This document shows positions 18,718 to 27,250 of a DNA stretch of 64,000 bases, piece by piece (the stretch's first letter is position 1; every line of letters starts with the position of its first letter). Under the pieces are notes generated by a model. It was not told where the DNA came from. It did not search any database and saw only the letters and a program-made list of their open reading frames with translations. The stretch spans positions 1-64,000 of the forward strand of contig JBGSNZ010000017.1 in the NCBI GenBank assembly GCA_041739345.1. The letters run 5' to 3'. Source of the DNA: DIGJ01 sp041739345 (GTDB taxonomy: Bacteria > Bacillota > Clostridia > Lachnospirales > Lachnospiraceae). A program made the translations under genes and the position numbers.

Positions 18718-20202
18718 ATGATGCAGGAATTTGTTAAAATCAATAAAAACGATAATGTTGCGGTGGCATTGAAGCCATTGAATAGCAGTGAGCGAATCCA
18801 ATTGAAAAAGAAAGAAGTGTCTCTTTTAGAAAACATTCCACAGGGCCATAAGTTTGCAATTGAAGATATTGAGGCGGGCGCAGAAGTTATAAAGTATGGA
18901 TCTCGTATTGGCTATGCTAAGAATAAAATACAAGCTGGAGAATTGGTCCATGTGCATAATCTAAATACTTCACTAGGTGATTTGCTTGAATACTCTTATG
19001 AGCCTATAAAAGTAAATGAAGAAGAAATGGAGCATTCCTTCTTCGATGGTTACCGAAGAAAAGATGGAAAAGCTGGAGTTCGAAACGAAATTTGGATAAT
19101 TCCGACGGTTGGATGTGTTAATTCCATTGCTCAAAGCCTTGAAAAAAAGGGAAAAGAGTTGGTGCAAGGATCAGTGGAAGAGATTGTAGCATTCACACAT
19201 CCGTATGGATGCTCACAGATGGGTGATGATCAGGAACATACAAGAGTTGTATTAGCAGATATGATTCAGCATCCAAATGCGGGAGGCGTACTAGTACTTG
19301 GATTAGGTTGTGAGAATAGTAATATTTCTGTCTTAAAGGAATACATAGATGAGTACGATCCAAATCGAGTTAAATTTCTCCAGTGCCAAGATGTGCACGA
19401 TGAAATGGAAGAGGGAATGAAACTATTAGAAGAATTAGCGACTTATGCCGCATCCTTTTCCAGAGAGAAAATTGATGCAAGCGAGCTGATTATTGGAATG
19501 AAGTGCGGAGGTTCTGATGGTTTATCTGGAATCACTGCAAATCCGATTGTTGGAAGTTTTTCTGATCTTTTAATTGCAAAGGGTGGAACTACCATATTAA
19601 CTGAAGTTCCTGAAATGTTTGGGGCGGAAACTTTGTTAATGAATCGTTGCGAAACAAAAGAATTATTTGATAAGACGGTAAGCTTAATCAATGATTTTAA
19701 GAACTATTATACAAGCCACAATCAAACAATTTATGATAATCCTTCTCCGGGAAACAAAAAGGGAGGTATTTCTACATTAGAAGATAAATCTTTGGGGTGT
19801 ACACAAAAGTCAGGGAGTGCGTCAATAAAGGGAGTCCTCGCTTATGGCGGGACGGTGTCCCAAAAGGGGCTTAATCTTCTTAGTGCACCAGGAAATGATC
19901 TTGTTGCATCGACTGCTCTAGCGGTTGCTGGTGCTCACATTGTGCTTTTTACTACAGGCAGAGGAACTCCGTTTGCATCTCCGGTACCTACAATAAAAAT
20001 TTCGAGTAATACAAATATTTCTGAATATAAGAGTAGTTGGATTGATTTTAATGCAGGGAAAATGATTGAGGATATGACGAAAGAAGAACTTTCGAATCAA
20101 TTGTTTGCGTATGTTTTAGAAGTAGCATCCGGTAAAAAGGTCAAGGCTGAAATTGCAGGATTTCATGACATGGCAATATTTAAACAGGGTGTAACTTTAT
20201 AG
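18718..20202 (+). CDS. uxaA: altronate dehydratase
   Basis: A 494-residue iron-dependent dehydratase that converts D-altronate to 2-keto-3-deoxygluconate (KDG). Residues about 1-95 form the SAF domain (HKFAIEDIEAGAEVIKYG). The rest is the UxaA catalytic region, with GYRRKDGKAGVRNEIWI, HPYGCSQ, LGLGCENS and MKCGGSDGLSG supplying the conserved cysteines. It lies 18 bases after uxaB with a weak GAGGT ribosome site, suggesting coupling. Galactarate dehydratase is the close alternative, but uxaB next door favours altronate. Confidence 0.92.
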   Translation: MMQEFVKINKNDNVAVALKPLNSSERIQLKKKEVSLLENIPQGHKFAIEDIEAGAEVIKYGSRIGYAKNKIQAGELVHVHNLNTSLGDLLEYSYEPIKVNEEEMEHSFFDGYRRKDGKAGVRNEIWIIPTVGCVNSIAQSLEKKGKELVQGSVEEIVAFTHPYGCSQMGDDQEHTRVVLADMIQHPNAGGVLVLGLGCENSNISVLKEYIDEYDPNRVKFLQCQDVHDEMEEGMKLLEELATYAASFSREKIDASELIIGMKCGGSDGLSGITANPIVGSFSDLLIAKGGTTILTEVPEMFGAETLLMNRCETKELFDKTVSLINDFKNYYTSHNQTIYDNPSPGNKKGGISTLEDKSLGCTQKSGSASIKGVLAYGGTVSQKGLNLLSAPGNDLVASTALAVAGAHIVLFTTGRGTPFASPVPTIKISSNTNISEYKSSWIDFNAGKMIEDMTKEELSNQLFAYVLEVASGKKVKAEIAGFHDMAIFKQGVTL

Positions 20203-20264
20203 TTAAATAACTGAAAAAAACAGCTACAGTCATTGAAGACAACACGAAGCTAGGAGAGAAAATA

Positions 20265-21224
20265 ATGAACGAAGTATTAGAAAAGATAAGTAAAATTGGT
20301 ATTGTACCGGTTGTAGTATTAAATGATGCAAATGATGCTAAACCCCTTGCAAAAGCATTATGTGAAGGAGGCCTCCCATGTGCTGAAGTGACATTTCGTA
20401 CAGATGCAGCAGAAGAATCTATACGAATTATGGTTGAAAACTATCCAGAGATGTTAGTGGGTGCAGGAACTGTATTAACAATCGAGCAAGTGGATCGTGC
20501 GGTAAACGCAGGAGCAAAATTTATCGTTAGCCCTGGTTTGAATCCTAAAATTGTAAAATACTGTATTGACAAAAATATTCCAGTTACTCCAGGTACTTCC
20601 AATCCAAGTGATATTGAACAGGCTCTTGAATTAGGACTGGAAGTAGTTAAGTTCTTCCCAGCGGAAGCTGCTGGTGGATTGAAAATGATTCAGTCTATGG
20701 CGGCGCCATATACCACAATGAAATTCATGCCAACTGGCGGAATCAGTGCAAAAAATATCAATGAATATCTTGCATTTCCTAAAATACTAGCTTGTGGTGG
20801 AAGCTGGATGGTAAGTAATGACCTTGTGAAATCTGGAGATTTCGATAAGATTAAAGAATTGACCAAAGAAGCAGTAATGACAATGCTAGGGTTTGAATTA
20901 ATGCACGTTGGAATTAACTGCGAGAATGAAGCAGAAGCAAAGGATACAGCAGGTTTATTTGGAGCAATGTTTGGATTGAACGTAAAAGAGGGAAGTAGCT
21001 CAATTTTTGCAGGAAGTGCATTGGAAGCAATGAAAAGCCCTTATTTAGGATGCAAGGGACATATTGCAGTTGGAACAAATAGCGTAGAACGAGCGATGAA
21101 TTTCTTGGAGAGTCAGGGCTATGAATTTGATATGCAGACTATAAAATATCAAGAAGATTTTATAAAAGCAGTTTATCTAAAAAATGAAATTAGTGGATTT
21201 GCACTACATCTAGTACGAAAATAA
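20265..21224 (+). CDS. eda: KDPG aldolase fused to a C-terminal VOC-like domain
   Basis: A 319-residue protein. Residues 1 to about 210 are the class I aldolase that splits 2-keto-3-deoxy-6-phosphogluconate to pyruvate and glyceraldehyde 3-phosphate: CAEVTFRTDAA with the catalytic Glu, VGAGTVLT, VSPGLNP, the Schiff-base Lys in EVVKFFPAEAAGG, and PTGGIS. Normal Eda ends there. The remaining ~108 residues begin MHVGINCENEAEAKDTAGLF and look like a glyoxalase/VOC-type fold. The function of that tail is unknown. The ribosome site is AGGAGAG. Confidence 0.88.
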   Translation: MNEVLEKISKIGIVPVVVLNDANDAKPLAKALCEGGLPCAEVTFRTDAAEESIRIMVENYPEMLVGAGTVLTIEQVDRAVNAGAKFIVSPGLNPKIVKYCIDKNIPVTPGTSNPSDIEQALELGLEVVKFFPAEAAGGLKMIQSMAAPYTTMKFMPTGGISAKNINEYLAFPKILACGGSWMVSNDLVKSGDFDKIKELTKEAVMTMLGFELMHVGINCENEAEAKDTAGLFGAMFGLNVKEGSSSIFAGSALEAMKSPYLGCKGHIAVGTNSVERAMNFLESQGYEFDMQTIKYQEDFIKAVYLKNEISGFALHLVRK

Positions 21225-21260
21225 TTTTAAAAAATTTAATCTGTATATTGGAGGAAGGAC

Positions 21261-22286
21261 ATGGCAAAGAAAGTTATTACATTTGGAGAAATTATGTTAC
21301 GTCTTGCACCAGAAGGATACTATCGATTTGTGCAGGCGGAAACATTCGGAGCAACTTATGGCGGAGGTGAAGCAAATGTTTCAGTCTCTCTTGCAAATTA
21401 TGGTTTTGATGCAAAATTTGTGACTAAACTTCCAAAACATGAGATAGGTCAGGCCGCAGTAAACTCTCTTCGAAAATATGGAGTAGATACTACTCATATT
21501 GCAAGAGGAGGAGACCGAGTTGGAATCTATTATCTGGAGAAAGGTGCTTCTCAAAGACCCTCTAAAGTTATTTATGATAGGGCAGGATCATCTATTGCTA
21601 CTGCAAAAGTAAGCGATTTTAATTGGAAAGAAATTTTTGATGGAGTGGATTGGTTCCATTTTACTGGAATTACGCCAGCTCTTAATGATGAGGTAGCAGC
21701 AATCTGTTTAGAAGCATGTAAAGCTGCAAAAAAAGCAGGAGTTACCATATCCTGTGATTTAAATTATAGAAATAAATTATGGTCAAAGGAAAAAGCGGGT
21801 CGGGTTATGGGAGAACTCTGCAATTTTGTTGATGTATGTATTGCAAATGAAGAAGATGCCGCTGATGTATTTGGAATCAGTGCAGCAAATACAGATGTGA
21901 ATAGCGGAACTGTAAATCATGAAGGATACAAAGAGGTTGCAAAGCAGCTTATGGATCGTTTTGGATTTACAAAAGTTGCAATTACATTAAGAGAATCCAT
22001 TTCAGCAAACGATAATGACTGGTCTGCAATGTTATATGATGGAACAGATTATTTCTTTAGCAAAAAATACAAGATGCATATCGTTGACCGGGTTGGTGGT
22101 GGAGACAGCTTTGGCGGAGGCCTCATAGCTGCATCTTTATCTGGATATGACCCACAAGAAACAATTGAGTTTGCTGTAGCAGCCTCTTGTTTAAAACACT
22201 CCATCGAAGGAGACTTTAATATGGTATCAATGGACGAAGTTTCAAAACTTGCACAAGGCAATGGTTCAGGCCGTGTCCAACGATAA
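21261..22286 (+). CDS. kdgK: 2-keto-3-deoxygluconate kinase (PfkB family)
   Basis: A 341-residue ribokinase-family kinase. The N-terminal pattern FGEIMLRLAPEG and GGGEANVSVSLANYG is typical of KDG kinases, as is IYYLEKGASQRPSKVIYDRAGSS. The ATP/anion-hole motif VGGGDSFGGG contains the catalytic Asp. It phosphorylates KDG to KDPG for the aldolase just upstream. The ribosome site GGAGG lies seven bases from ATG 21261. Confidence 0.88.
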   Translation: MAKKVITFGEIMLRLAPEGYYRFVQAETFGATYGGGEANVSVSLANYGFDAKFVTKLPKHEIGQAAVNSLRKYGVDTTHIARGGDRVGIYYLEKGASQRPSKVIYDRAGSSIATAKVSDFNWKEIFDGVDWFHFTGITPALNDEVAAICLEACKAAKKAGVTISCDLNYRNKLWSKEKAGRVMGELCNFVDVCIANEEDAADVFGISAANTDVNSGTVNHEGYKEVAKQLMDRFGFTKVAITLRESISANDNDWSAMLYDGTDYFFSKKYKMHIVDRVGGGDSFGGGLIAASLSGYDPQETIEFAVAASCLKHSIEGDFNMVSMDEVSKLAQGNGSGRVQR

Positions 22287-22319
22287 TAGGAAAGCGTATT
22301 TTTCGCAGATAGGAGCGGT

Positions 22320-23348
22320 ATGGAGGAAAATAGAAGTTTTGACATATTAGCGTTAGGAGAAGTTTTATTAAGATTGTCTCCGCCCAACAATGAACGAATT
22401 GTTGGGGGAGAGATTTTTCAAAAGCAAGTCGGAGGTGCGGAGCTCAATGTAGTATCAGGCGCTGCTTTACTTGGTCTTAGAACCGGTATTATTTCAAAAT
22501 TACCAGCAAATAATTTAGGAATCTATGCAAAAAATAGAGTAAGATTTGTGGGAGTCAGTGATGATAATCTAGTGGATGACAAAGCGAAGGATGCAAGACT
22601 TGGACTCTACTACTATGAAAATGGAGCATATCCGCGTAAACCGAGTATTGTATATGATAGACTGTTTACATCAATTCATAAGATTGATTGTGATGATTTC
22701 GATGAGAATATGTTCAAATCTTCTAGATGTTTTCATACAACGGGGATTACATTAGGACTAGGTAAAACTTGTAGAGAAACAGCAATTAAAATGATGAAAC
22801 GATTCAAAGAGAATGGAACACTCATCTCGTTTGATGTAAATTTCAGATCTAATCTATGGGGCGGAGAGGAAGCAAAAAAATGCATTGAAGAAATACTACC
22901 GTTGCTAGACGTGTTTTTCTGTTCAGAGGATACGGCCAGACTTACTTTTCATAAAGAAGGAAATGTTAAAGAAATTATGAAGAGTTTTGCAAAGGATTAC
23001 GAAATTCCAATTATTGCTTCTACTCAGCGGATTGTGCATAGTCCCAAGGTACATACCTTTGGGTCTATTATCTATGAAAGAGAAACCGACACTTTTTATG
23101 AAGAAGAACCATATCGAAATATTGAAGTGGTTGATCGTATCGGTAGTGGAGATTCATATATTGCGGGTGTACTGTTTGGACTTTTAGCAAACGGTAGGGA
23201 TTGTAAAAAAGCATTAGAGTATGGAAATGCGTCCGGGGCTGTAAAGAATACAATACCGGGGGATATGACTTCCCTGCAAATAAAAGAGATTGATTCCATC
23301 ATTAGGGATCATCACGCTAGTGGAAAAGTCTCAGAAATGGAACGTTAA
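22320..23348 (+). CDS. second PfkB-family sugar(-acid) kinase, paralog of kdgK
   Basis: A 342-residue paralog of the preceding kinase with the same framework (LGEVLLRLSPPN, QVGGAELNVVSGAALLG, YYYENGAYPRKPSIVYDR, and VVDRIGSGDSYIAG with the catalytic Asp). Its substrate-contact region differs (VGGAEL rather than GGGEAN), so it may act on another keto-deoxy acid or be a second KDG kinase with different kinetics. It is the last gene of the locus, 33 bases after kdgK, behind TAGGAGCGG. Confidence 0.8.
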   Translation: MEENRSFDILALGEVLLRLSPPNNERIVGGEIFQKQVGGAELNVVSGAALLGLRTGIISKLPANNLGIYAKNRVRFVGVSDDNLVDDKAKDARLGLYYYENGAYPRKPSIVYDRLFTSIHKIDCDDFDENMFKSSRCFHTTGITLGLGKTCRETAIKMMKRFKENGTLISFDVNFRSNLWGGEEAKKCIEEILPLLDVFFCSEDTARLTFHKEGNVKEIMKSFAKDYEIPIIASTQRIVHSPKVHTFGSIIYERETDTFYEEEPYRNIEVVDRIGSGDSYIAGVLFGLLANGRDCKKALEYGNASGAVKNTIPGDMTSLQIKEIDSIIRDHHASGKVSEMER

Positions 23349-23496
23349 GCCACTATCAATACGAGCAAGGAGAACTAATTACATATAAAGCGGCAGCTAA
23401 TATTGCTCCTAAAACAGACAAATTATATTTATTTCTCATCTTGTTTCCACAACATCTACGATGTAAGGTTTAAAATGCTCAATCATTCGTATGAGC

Positions 23497-23533
23497 TCCT
23501 TTCAATATCCCTCATAGGGGGATATTGAAAGGA
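23497..23533. repeat. 15-bp perfect hairpin between convergent genes
   Basis: TCCTTTCAATATCCC (23497-23511) is exactly mirrored at 23519-23533 across a seven-base loop. It lies between the convergent ends of the sugar-acid locus and the phosphofructokinase gene. Neither side has a clear T-run, so it is either an atypical terminator or an RNA-stability hairpin. Confidence 0.5.
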
Positions 23534-23560
23534 TAACACAAAATTAAAATAAATCAATTG

Positions 23561-24847
23561 TTACAATAAATGACTTATATCCATATAATCGGGCACTCCA
23601 TATTTATAATCTAAATTTATTTCACCCTGCACCAAAGGGTATAGATAATCATAGAGTTCTTTGGTAATATCATTCATTTCCGACGTAATCCATTCGACCG
23701 GAACTTTCTTTTCAATATTGGCTACAAGATCTATATCTTTTTCACTAGTAAGCATTTTGTATGCACCGTCAACCGTTTGCGTGCGCTGCATTGTTATCAT
23801 GACGGCTGATTTTCCAGAAAGGGAAGCTAAAACAGCAGCCTCACCGACTTCAAAGGATTCCTCTAAATCTGTCTTAGAAGCAATATGCATGGAACAGCGC
23901 TGTAACACATTTAATTCGATACTTCTCGTTTTGCAACCAAAGGTATTGTTTACGATATTTTCTAATATTTTACCCGTTCCATTGTGGATGATATGTCCGA
24001 ATACATCTGTTTTTAAAGAAGATGAAGTAGTGTTTTCGTCTTGGCAAAAGGCTTCTTCATCTAAAAAATTGCCGTTTTTATCACGTACGCCTTCGGATAC
24101 GGCTATAATAATATTTCTTCGTGTTTTAAATAAAGTTTCAATGGATTGTAAGAATTTATGAATATCAAATACAACTTCAGGAAGATAGATTAGATCAGGA
24201 GACGATTGATGTTTGGTGCGAGAAAGTGCGGTGGCGGCGGTAAGCCAGCCTGCATTTCGCCCCATTACCTCGACGATAGTAACAGATTTAGTATTATAGA
24301 TCATAGAATCGTGAATTATTTCTAACATGCTAGTCGCTACATATTTGGCAGCAGACCCAAAACCGGGAGTATGATCGGTACCGTATAAATCGTTATCAAT
24401 TGTTTTTGGAACGCCAATAAAATGAATTTGTGACTCATGCAGCTTTGCATAGTTTGAAAGCTTCATTACGGTATCCATGGAATCATTTCCGCCAATATAG
24501 AAAAAGTCAGTAATCTTAAGCTCCTTAAAAATGGAAAAAATGAGTTCGTATTCTTTTATGACGGTTATATTTGTAGCATTTGCTGGGATTTGAGGAAGCT
24601 TATAGCGGCAGGAGCCTAGATACATAGCAGGAGTTTTCATTAATTTAGATAGTAATACTGGATTTTTAAATGGGATAGTAAGGTCAAGGTATCGATTTTC
24701 TAGCAGGCCTTCAATACCATTAATAGCACCATATACATGCTCAAAGGAGCCCGTTTCAAGCGCTTTTGATATCACGCCGGCAAGAGAAGCGTTAATGGCG
24801 GCGGTTGGACCACCAGATTGACCTATCATACAATTACGCTGGTTCAT
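23561..24847 (-). CDS. pfp: phosphofructokinase, predicted pyrophosphate-dependent
   Basis: A 428-residue PfkA-superfamily enzyme interconverting fructose 6-phosphate and fructose 1,6-bisphosphate. Active-site marks are GQSGGPTAAIN near the N-terminus, GGNDS at 119-123, PKTIDND at 147-153 and MGRNAGWL. An Asp in the GGxD position and a Lys before TIDND are the known determinants of pyrophosphate rather than ATP use, so PPi dependence is predicted. Length exceeds the 320-residue ATP enzyme, as usual for PPi types. The N of GGND replaces the usual Asp. GGAGG precedes the ATG on the - strand. Confidence 0.85.
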   Translation of the reverse strand: MNQRNCMIGQSGGPTAAINASLAGVISKALETGSFEHVYGAINGIEGLLENRYLDLTIPFKNPVLLSKLMKTPAMYLGSCRYKLPQIPANATNITVIKEYELIFSIFKELKITDFFYIGGNDSMDTVMKLSNYAKLHESQIHFIGVPKTIDNDLYGTDHTPGFGSAAKYVATSMLEIIHDSMIYNTKSVTIVEVMGRNAGWLTAATALSRTKHQSSPDLIYLPEVVFDIHKFLQSIETLFKTRRNIIIAVSEGVRDKNGNFLDEEAFCQDENTTSSSLKTDVFGHIIHNGTGKILENIVNNTFGCKTRSIELNVLQRCSMHIASKTDLEESFEVGEAAVLASLSGKSAVMITMQRTQTVDGAYKMLTSEKDIDLVANIEKKVPVEWITSEMNDITKELYDYLYPLVQGEINLDYKYGVPDYMDISHLL

Positions 24848-24986
24848 AACTTAAATACCTCCTTATGATATATTACAATTAATAATTATGTTCCATAGAA
24901 ATATTTGGACGAGCCATATTTATTAAATCATATGTTAGATAAGATGTCTAATACTTTATACAATATTTTCTTTCAATTTCTTCCAC

Positions 24987-25015
24987 TTTACAACCAAACA
25001 TATGTTTGGTATTAT
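24987..25015 (+). promoter_or_regulatory. dinB promoter with a LexA (SOS) operator in its spacer
   Basis: TTTACA (24987-24992) and TATTAT (25010-25015) are 17 bases apart. The spacer is filled by the 18-base perfect palindrome ACCAAACATATGTTTGGT (24993-25010). Its core differs from the Gram-positive SOS box CGAACATATGTTCG only by one symmetric G-to-A/C-to-T pair, and the T on the right is allowed by the consensus. LexA bound here would block the promoter. Confidence 0.75.
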
Positions 25016-25055
25016 AAAAGGAGAAACATCGAGGTAAAGCATCGAGGTGATGAAA

Positions 25056-26324
25056 GTGAAAGAAAAAATAATTTTTCATGTAGATGTAAATTCTGCCTTT
25101 CTTTCCTGGGAGGCAGTATACCGATTGAATTTTTTGAATGACAAAGTGGATTTGAGAAATATTCCTTCTGCGGTATGTGGTGATATTAAAAAGCGGCATG
25201 GGATTATTTTGGCAAAATCACTGCCCGCCAAGGCATACCATATAAAAACAGCAGAAACCATTCATGAAGCATTAAAAAAATGTCCGAATCTTTTACTGGT
25301 GCCACCCCAGTATCACTTATATGATACCTCATCAAAGGCACTTATGGAGACGCTGCGAGAATATGCACCAAAGGTAGAACAATATAGTATTGATGAAGCG
25401 TATATGGATATGACAGCGACAGAAGGCTTATGGGGAAGTCCAATTGTTGCTGCAAATCTCATAAAAGATCGCATTTACCGGGAGTTAGGGTTTACGGTGA
25501 ACATTGGTGTCTCGAGTAATAAACTTTTGGCAAAAATGGCATCTGATTTTAAGAAACCAAACCTAGTACACACTTTATTTCCGAATGAAATCGAAAAGAA
25601 GATGTGGAATCTACCAGTGGGGGAACTTTTCTTTTGTGGAAGGGCAACGGAAAAAAAGTTGTGGTACCTTGGAATTAAAACAATTGGAGAATTAGCCAAC
25701 ACCGATGTATCTATTTTGCAGAATCATTTAAAAAAGCATGGAGAAATTCTATGGTGCTTTGCAAATGGAATGGATGTATCACTGGTTGAGAGTGAAGTGC
25801 CAGCGAATAAAGGATATGGAAACAGTATGACGGTTCCGTTTGATGTCTGTGATACGGCGACGGCAAAGATGGTATTGTTATCTCTTTGCGAGACTATTGG
25901 TATGCGTCTTCGAAAGGATGAAGTAAAGGTCTCGGTTGTGGCAGTGTCCATCAAAAATTTTGTTTTGCAATCCTCCAGGCATCAGATGACACTATATACG
26001 GCTACGAATATAACAAATGAATTATTTGAGGCATCCGCACAGTTATTTGACGAATTATGGGATGGTTATACTCCAATCCGACAGATCGGAGTGCATACAG
26101 GACGTGTAATCGAAGAGACTACAGAACGTCAACTCGATTTAATTCATATGTTCCAATATGAAAAATATGAAAAATTAGATAAGGCGATTGACACGATACG
26201 AAATCGATATGGAGAAGAGGCACTTTTTCGTGCTTCCTATATCAATGCGAAGATAAGACCCATAAATGGTGGAATTGGAAAAGAAAAGCAAACCGTGCTG
26301 GGAGAGGAAGTGTTTTATAAATGA
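25056..26324 (+). CDS. dinB: Y-family DNA polymerase (DinB/Pol IV or UmuC-like)
   Basis: A translesion polymerase of about 422 residues. Catalytic motifs are FHVDVNSAFLSWEAV and YSIDEAYMDM, with the helix-hairpin-helix region IGVSSNKLLAKMASDFKKP, then a little-finger domain to the C-terminus. GTG 25056 is preferred because GAGGTGA ends five bases upstream; ATG 25050 overlaps that site. The direct repeat CATCGAGGT (two copies at 25027 and 25040) surrounds the ribosome site. A LexA box sits in the promoter, so SOS induction is expected. Confidence 0.88.
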   Translation: MKEKIIFHVDVNSAFLSWEAVYRLNFLNDKVDLRNIPSAVCGDIKKRHGIILAKSLPAKAYHIKTAETIHEALKKCPNLLLVPPQYHLYDTSSKALMETLREYAPKVEQYSIDEAYMDMTATEGLWGSPIVAANLIKDRIYRELGFTVNIGVSSNKLLAKMASDFKKPNLVHTLFPNEIEKKMWNLPVGELFFCGRATEKKLWYLGIKTIGELANTDVSILQNHLKKHGEILWCFANGMDVSLVESEVPANKGYGNSMTVPFDVCDTATAKMVLLSLCETIGMRLRKDEVKVSVVAVSIKNFVLQSSRHQMTLYTATNITNELFEASAQLFDELWDGYTPIRQIGVHTGRVIEETTERQLDLIHMFQYEKYEKLDKAIDTIRNRYGEEALFRASYINAKIRPINGGIGKEKQTVLGEEVFYK

Positions 26325-26572
26325 GTATTTCAATTGATACGAATGCCACGTTTAATCCAGTAGGAGAGATTAAACCTTGTTATGTAAGGCTCGAAGATGA
26401 GAATCATGAACTTCATACGTATAAGATCGAAAGTGTCAATTTTGCAAAGGAAGAACGCTATTGCGGAATTCATGCCATTCGCTTTAGTTGTAACATTATA
26501 GTGGAAGGTATGATGCAAACAATTGAGATACGATTTCATTTTGAATCACACAAATGGTCATTAATTAAGTAA
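26321..26572 (+). CDS. small conserved-looking protein translationally coupled to dinB
   Basis: An 83-residue protein whose ATG overlaps the dinB stop (ATGA). It opens MSISIDTNATFNPVGEIKPC and appears to be all beta strands with alternating hydrophobic residues (YVRLEDENHELHTYKIESV, then IEIRFHFES). It does not resemble YolD, the usual small partner of Gram-positive Y-polymerases. Because of the coupling and shared LexA promoter it probably acts with the polymerase or in the SOS response. No family is recognised. Confidence 0.7.
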   Translation: MSISIDTNATFNPVGEIKPCYVRLEDENHELHTYKIESVNFAKEERYCGIHAIRFSCNIIVEGMMQTIEIRFHFESHKWSLIK

Positions 26573-26617
26573 TGAGAGTATAGCTTCCTTTAATTGGTAG
26601 AAAATATAGATAGGTAG

Positions 26618-26626
26618 TGCTATAAT
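26618..26626 (+). promoter_or_regulatory. extended -10 promoter of nitroreductase gene
   Basis: TGCTATAAT at 26618-26626 is a perfect extended -10 element; TTGGTA upstream is too distant (21 bases) to act as a normal -35. The gene starts 37 bases downstream. Confidence 0.5.
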
Positions 26627-26662
26627 GATAACAATAAAAAATAATGAAAGGAGCATCGAATT

Positions 26663-27184
26663 ATGGAAAATGAAGTATTAAAAACATTAAAAGAGCGTAG
26701 AAGCATTCGGAATTTTAAATCTGAACACATAAAAGAAGAAGAGCTAGAGGCAATATTAGAAGCTGGAATATATGCACCAACAGGAGGGGGAAAGCAGTCT
26801 CCGATTGTGGTAGTCGTACAGGACAAAGAAACAAGGGATAAGCTATCAAGCCTGAATGCAGCAGTCATGGGAAATGACAGTGATCCATTTTACGGAGCAC
26901 CAATGGTAATTGTAGTTTTAGCAGATAAGACACGCTCGACATACAAAGAAGATGGAAGTCTTGTGATGGGAAACCTTTTAAATGCGGCACATTCCATTGG
27001 AGTAGATTCCTGTTGGATTCATCGTGCCAAAGATGTATTTGAAGGAGAAGAAGGGAAAAAACTCCTTAAAAAATGGGGAATTGAAGGAGATTATGAAGGA
27101 ATCGGAAATTGCATTTTAGGATATCGTGACTGTGAATATCCTGATCCAGCACCGAGAAAAGAGAATTATATAATAAGAGTTTAA
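26663..27184 (+). CDS. nitroreductase-family flavoprotein
   Basis: A 173-residue FMN-binding oxidoreductase. The N-terminal ERRSIRNFKSE supplies FMN-phosphate contacts, followed by AGIYAPTGGGKQSP and later GDYEGIGNCILGY, all family-typical. Such proteins reduce nitro groups, quinones or flavins with NAD(P)H, and some serve in Fe-S or cofactor metabolism. No linked gene narrows the substrate. The ribosome site is AAAGGAG, and an imperfect hairpin at 27190-27218 follows the stop. Confidence 0.88.
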   Translation: MENEVLKTLKERRSIRNFKSEHIKEEELEAILEAGIYAPTGGGKQSPIVVVVQDKETRDKLSSLNAAVMGNDSDPFYGAPMVIVVLADKTRSTYKEDGSLVMGNLLNAAHSIGVDSCWIHRAKDVFEGEEGKKLLKKWGIEGDYEGIGNCILGYRDCEYPDPAPRKENYIIRV

Positions 27185-27250
27185 AGAAACAGTGCGAAAG
27201 AAAAACATTTTCACACTGTGTAGAATCATGTACAGGAATGGAGAAAAAGA

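Noticed and set aside
23497..23533. Intrinsic terminator for the sugar-acid locus
   Set aside because: A perfect stem but no T-run on either side, so listed as a hairpin only.
23661..24161. Long open frame antisense to the phosphofructokinase
   Set aside because: No ribosome site and composition mirrors the real gene; a shadow of the coding strand.
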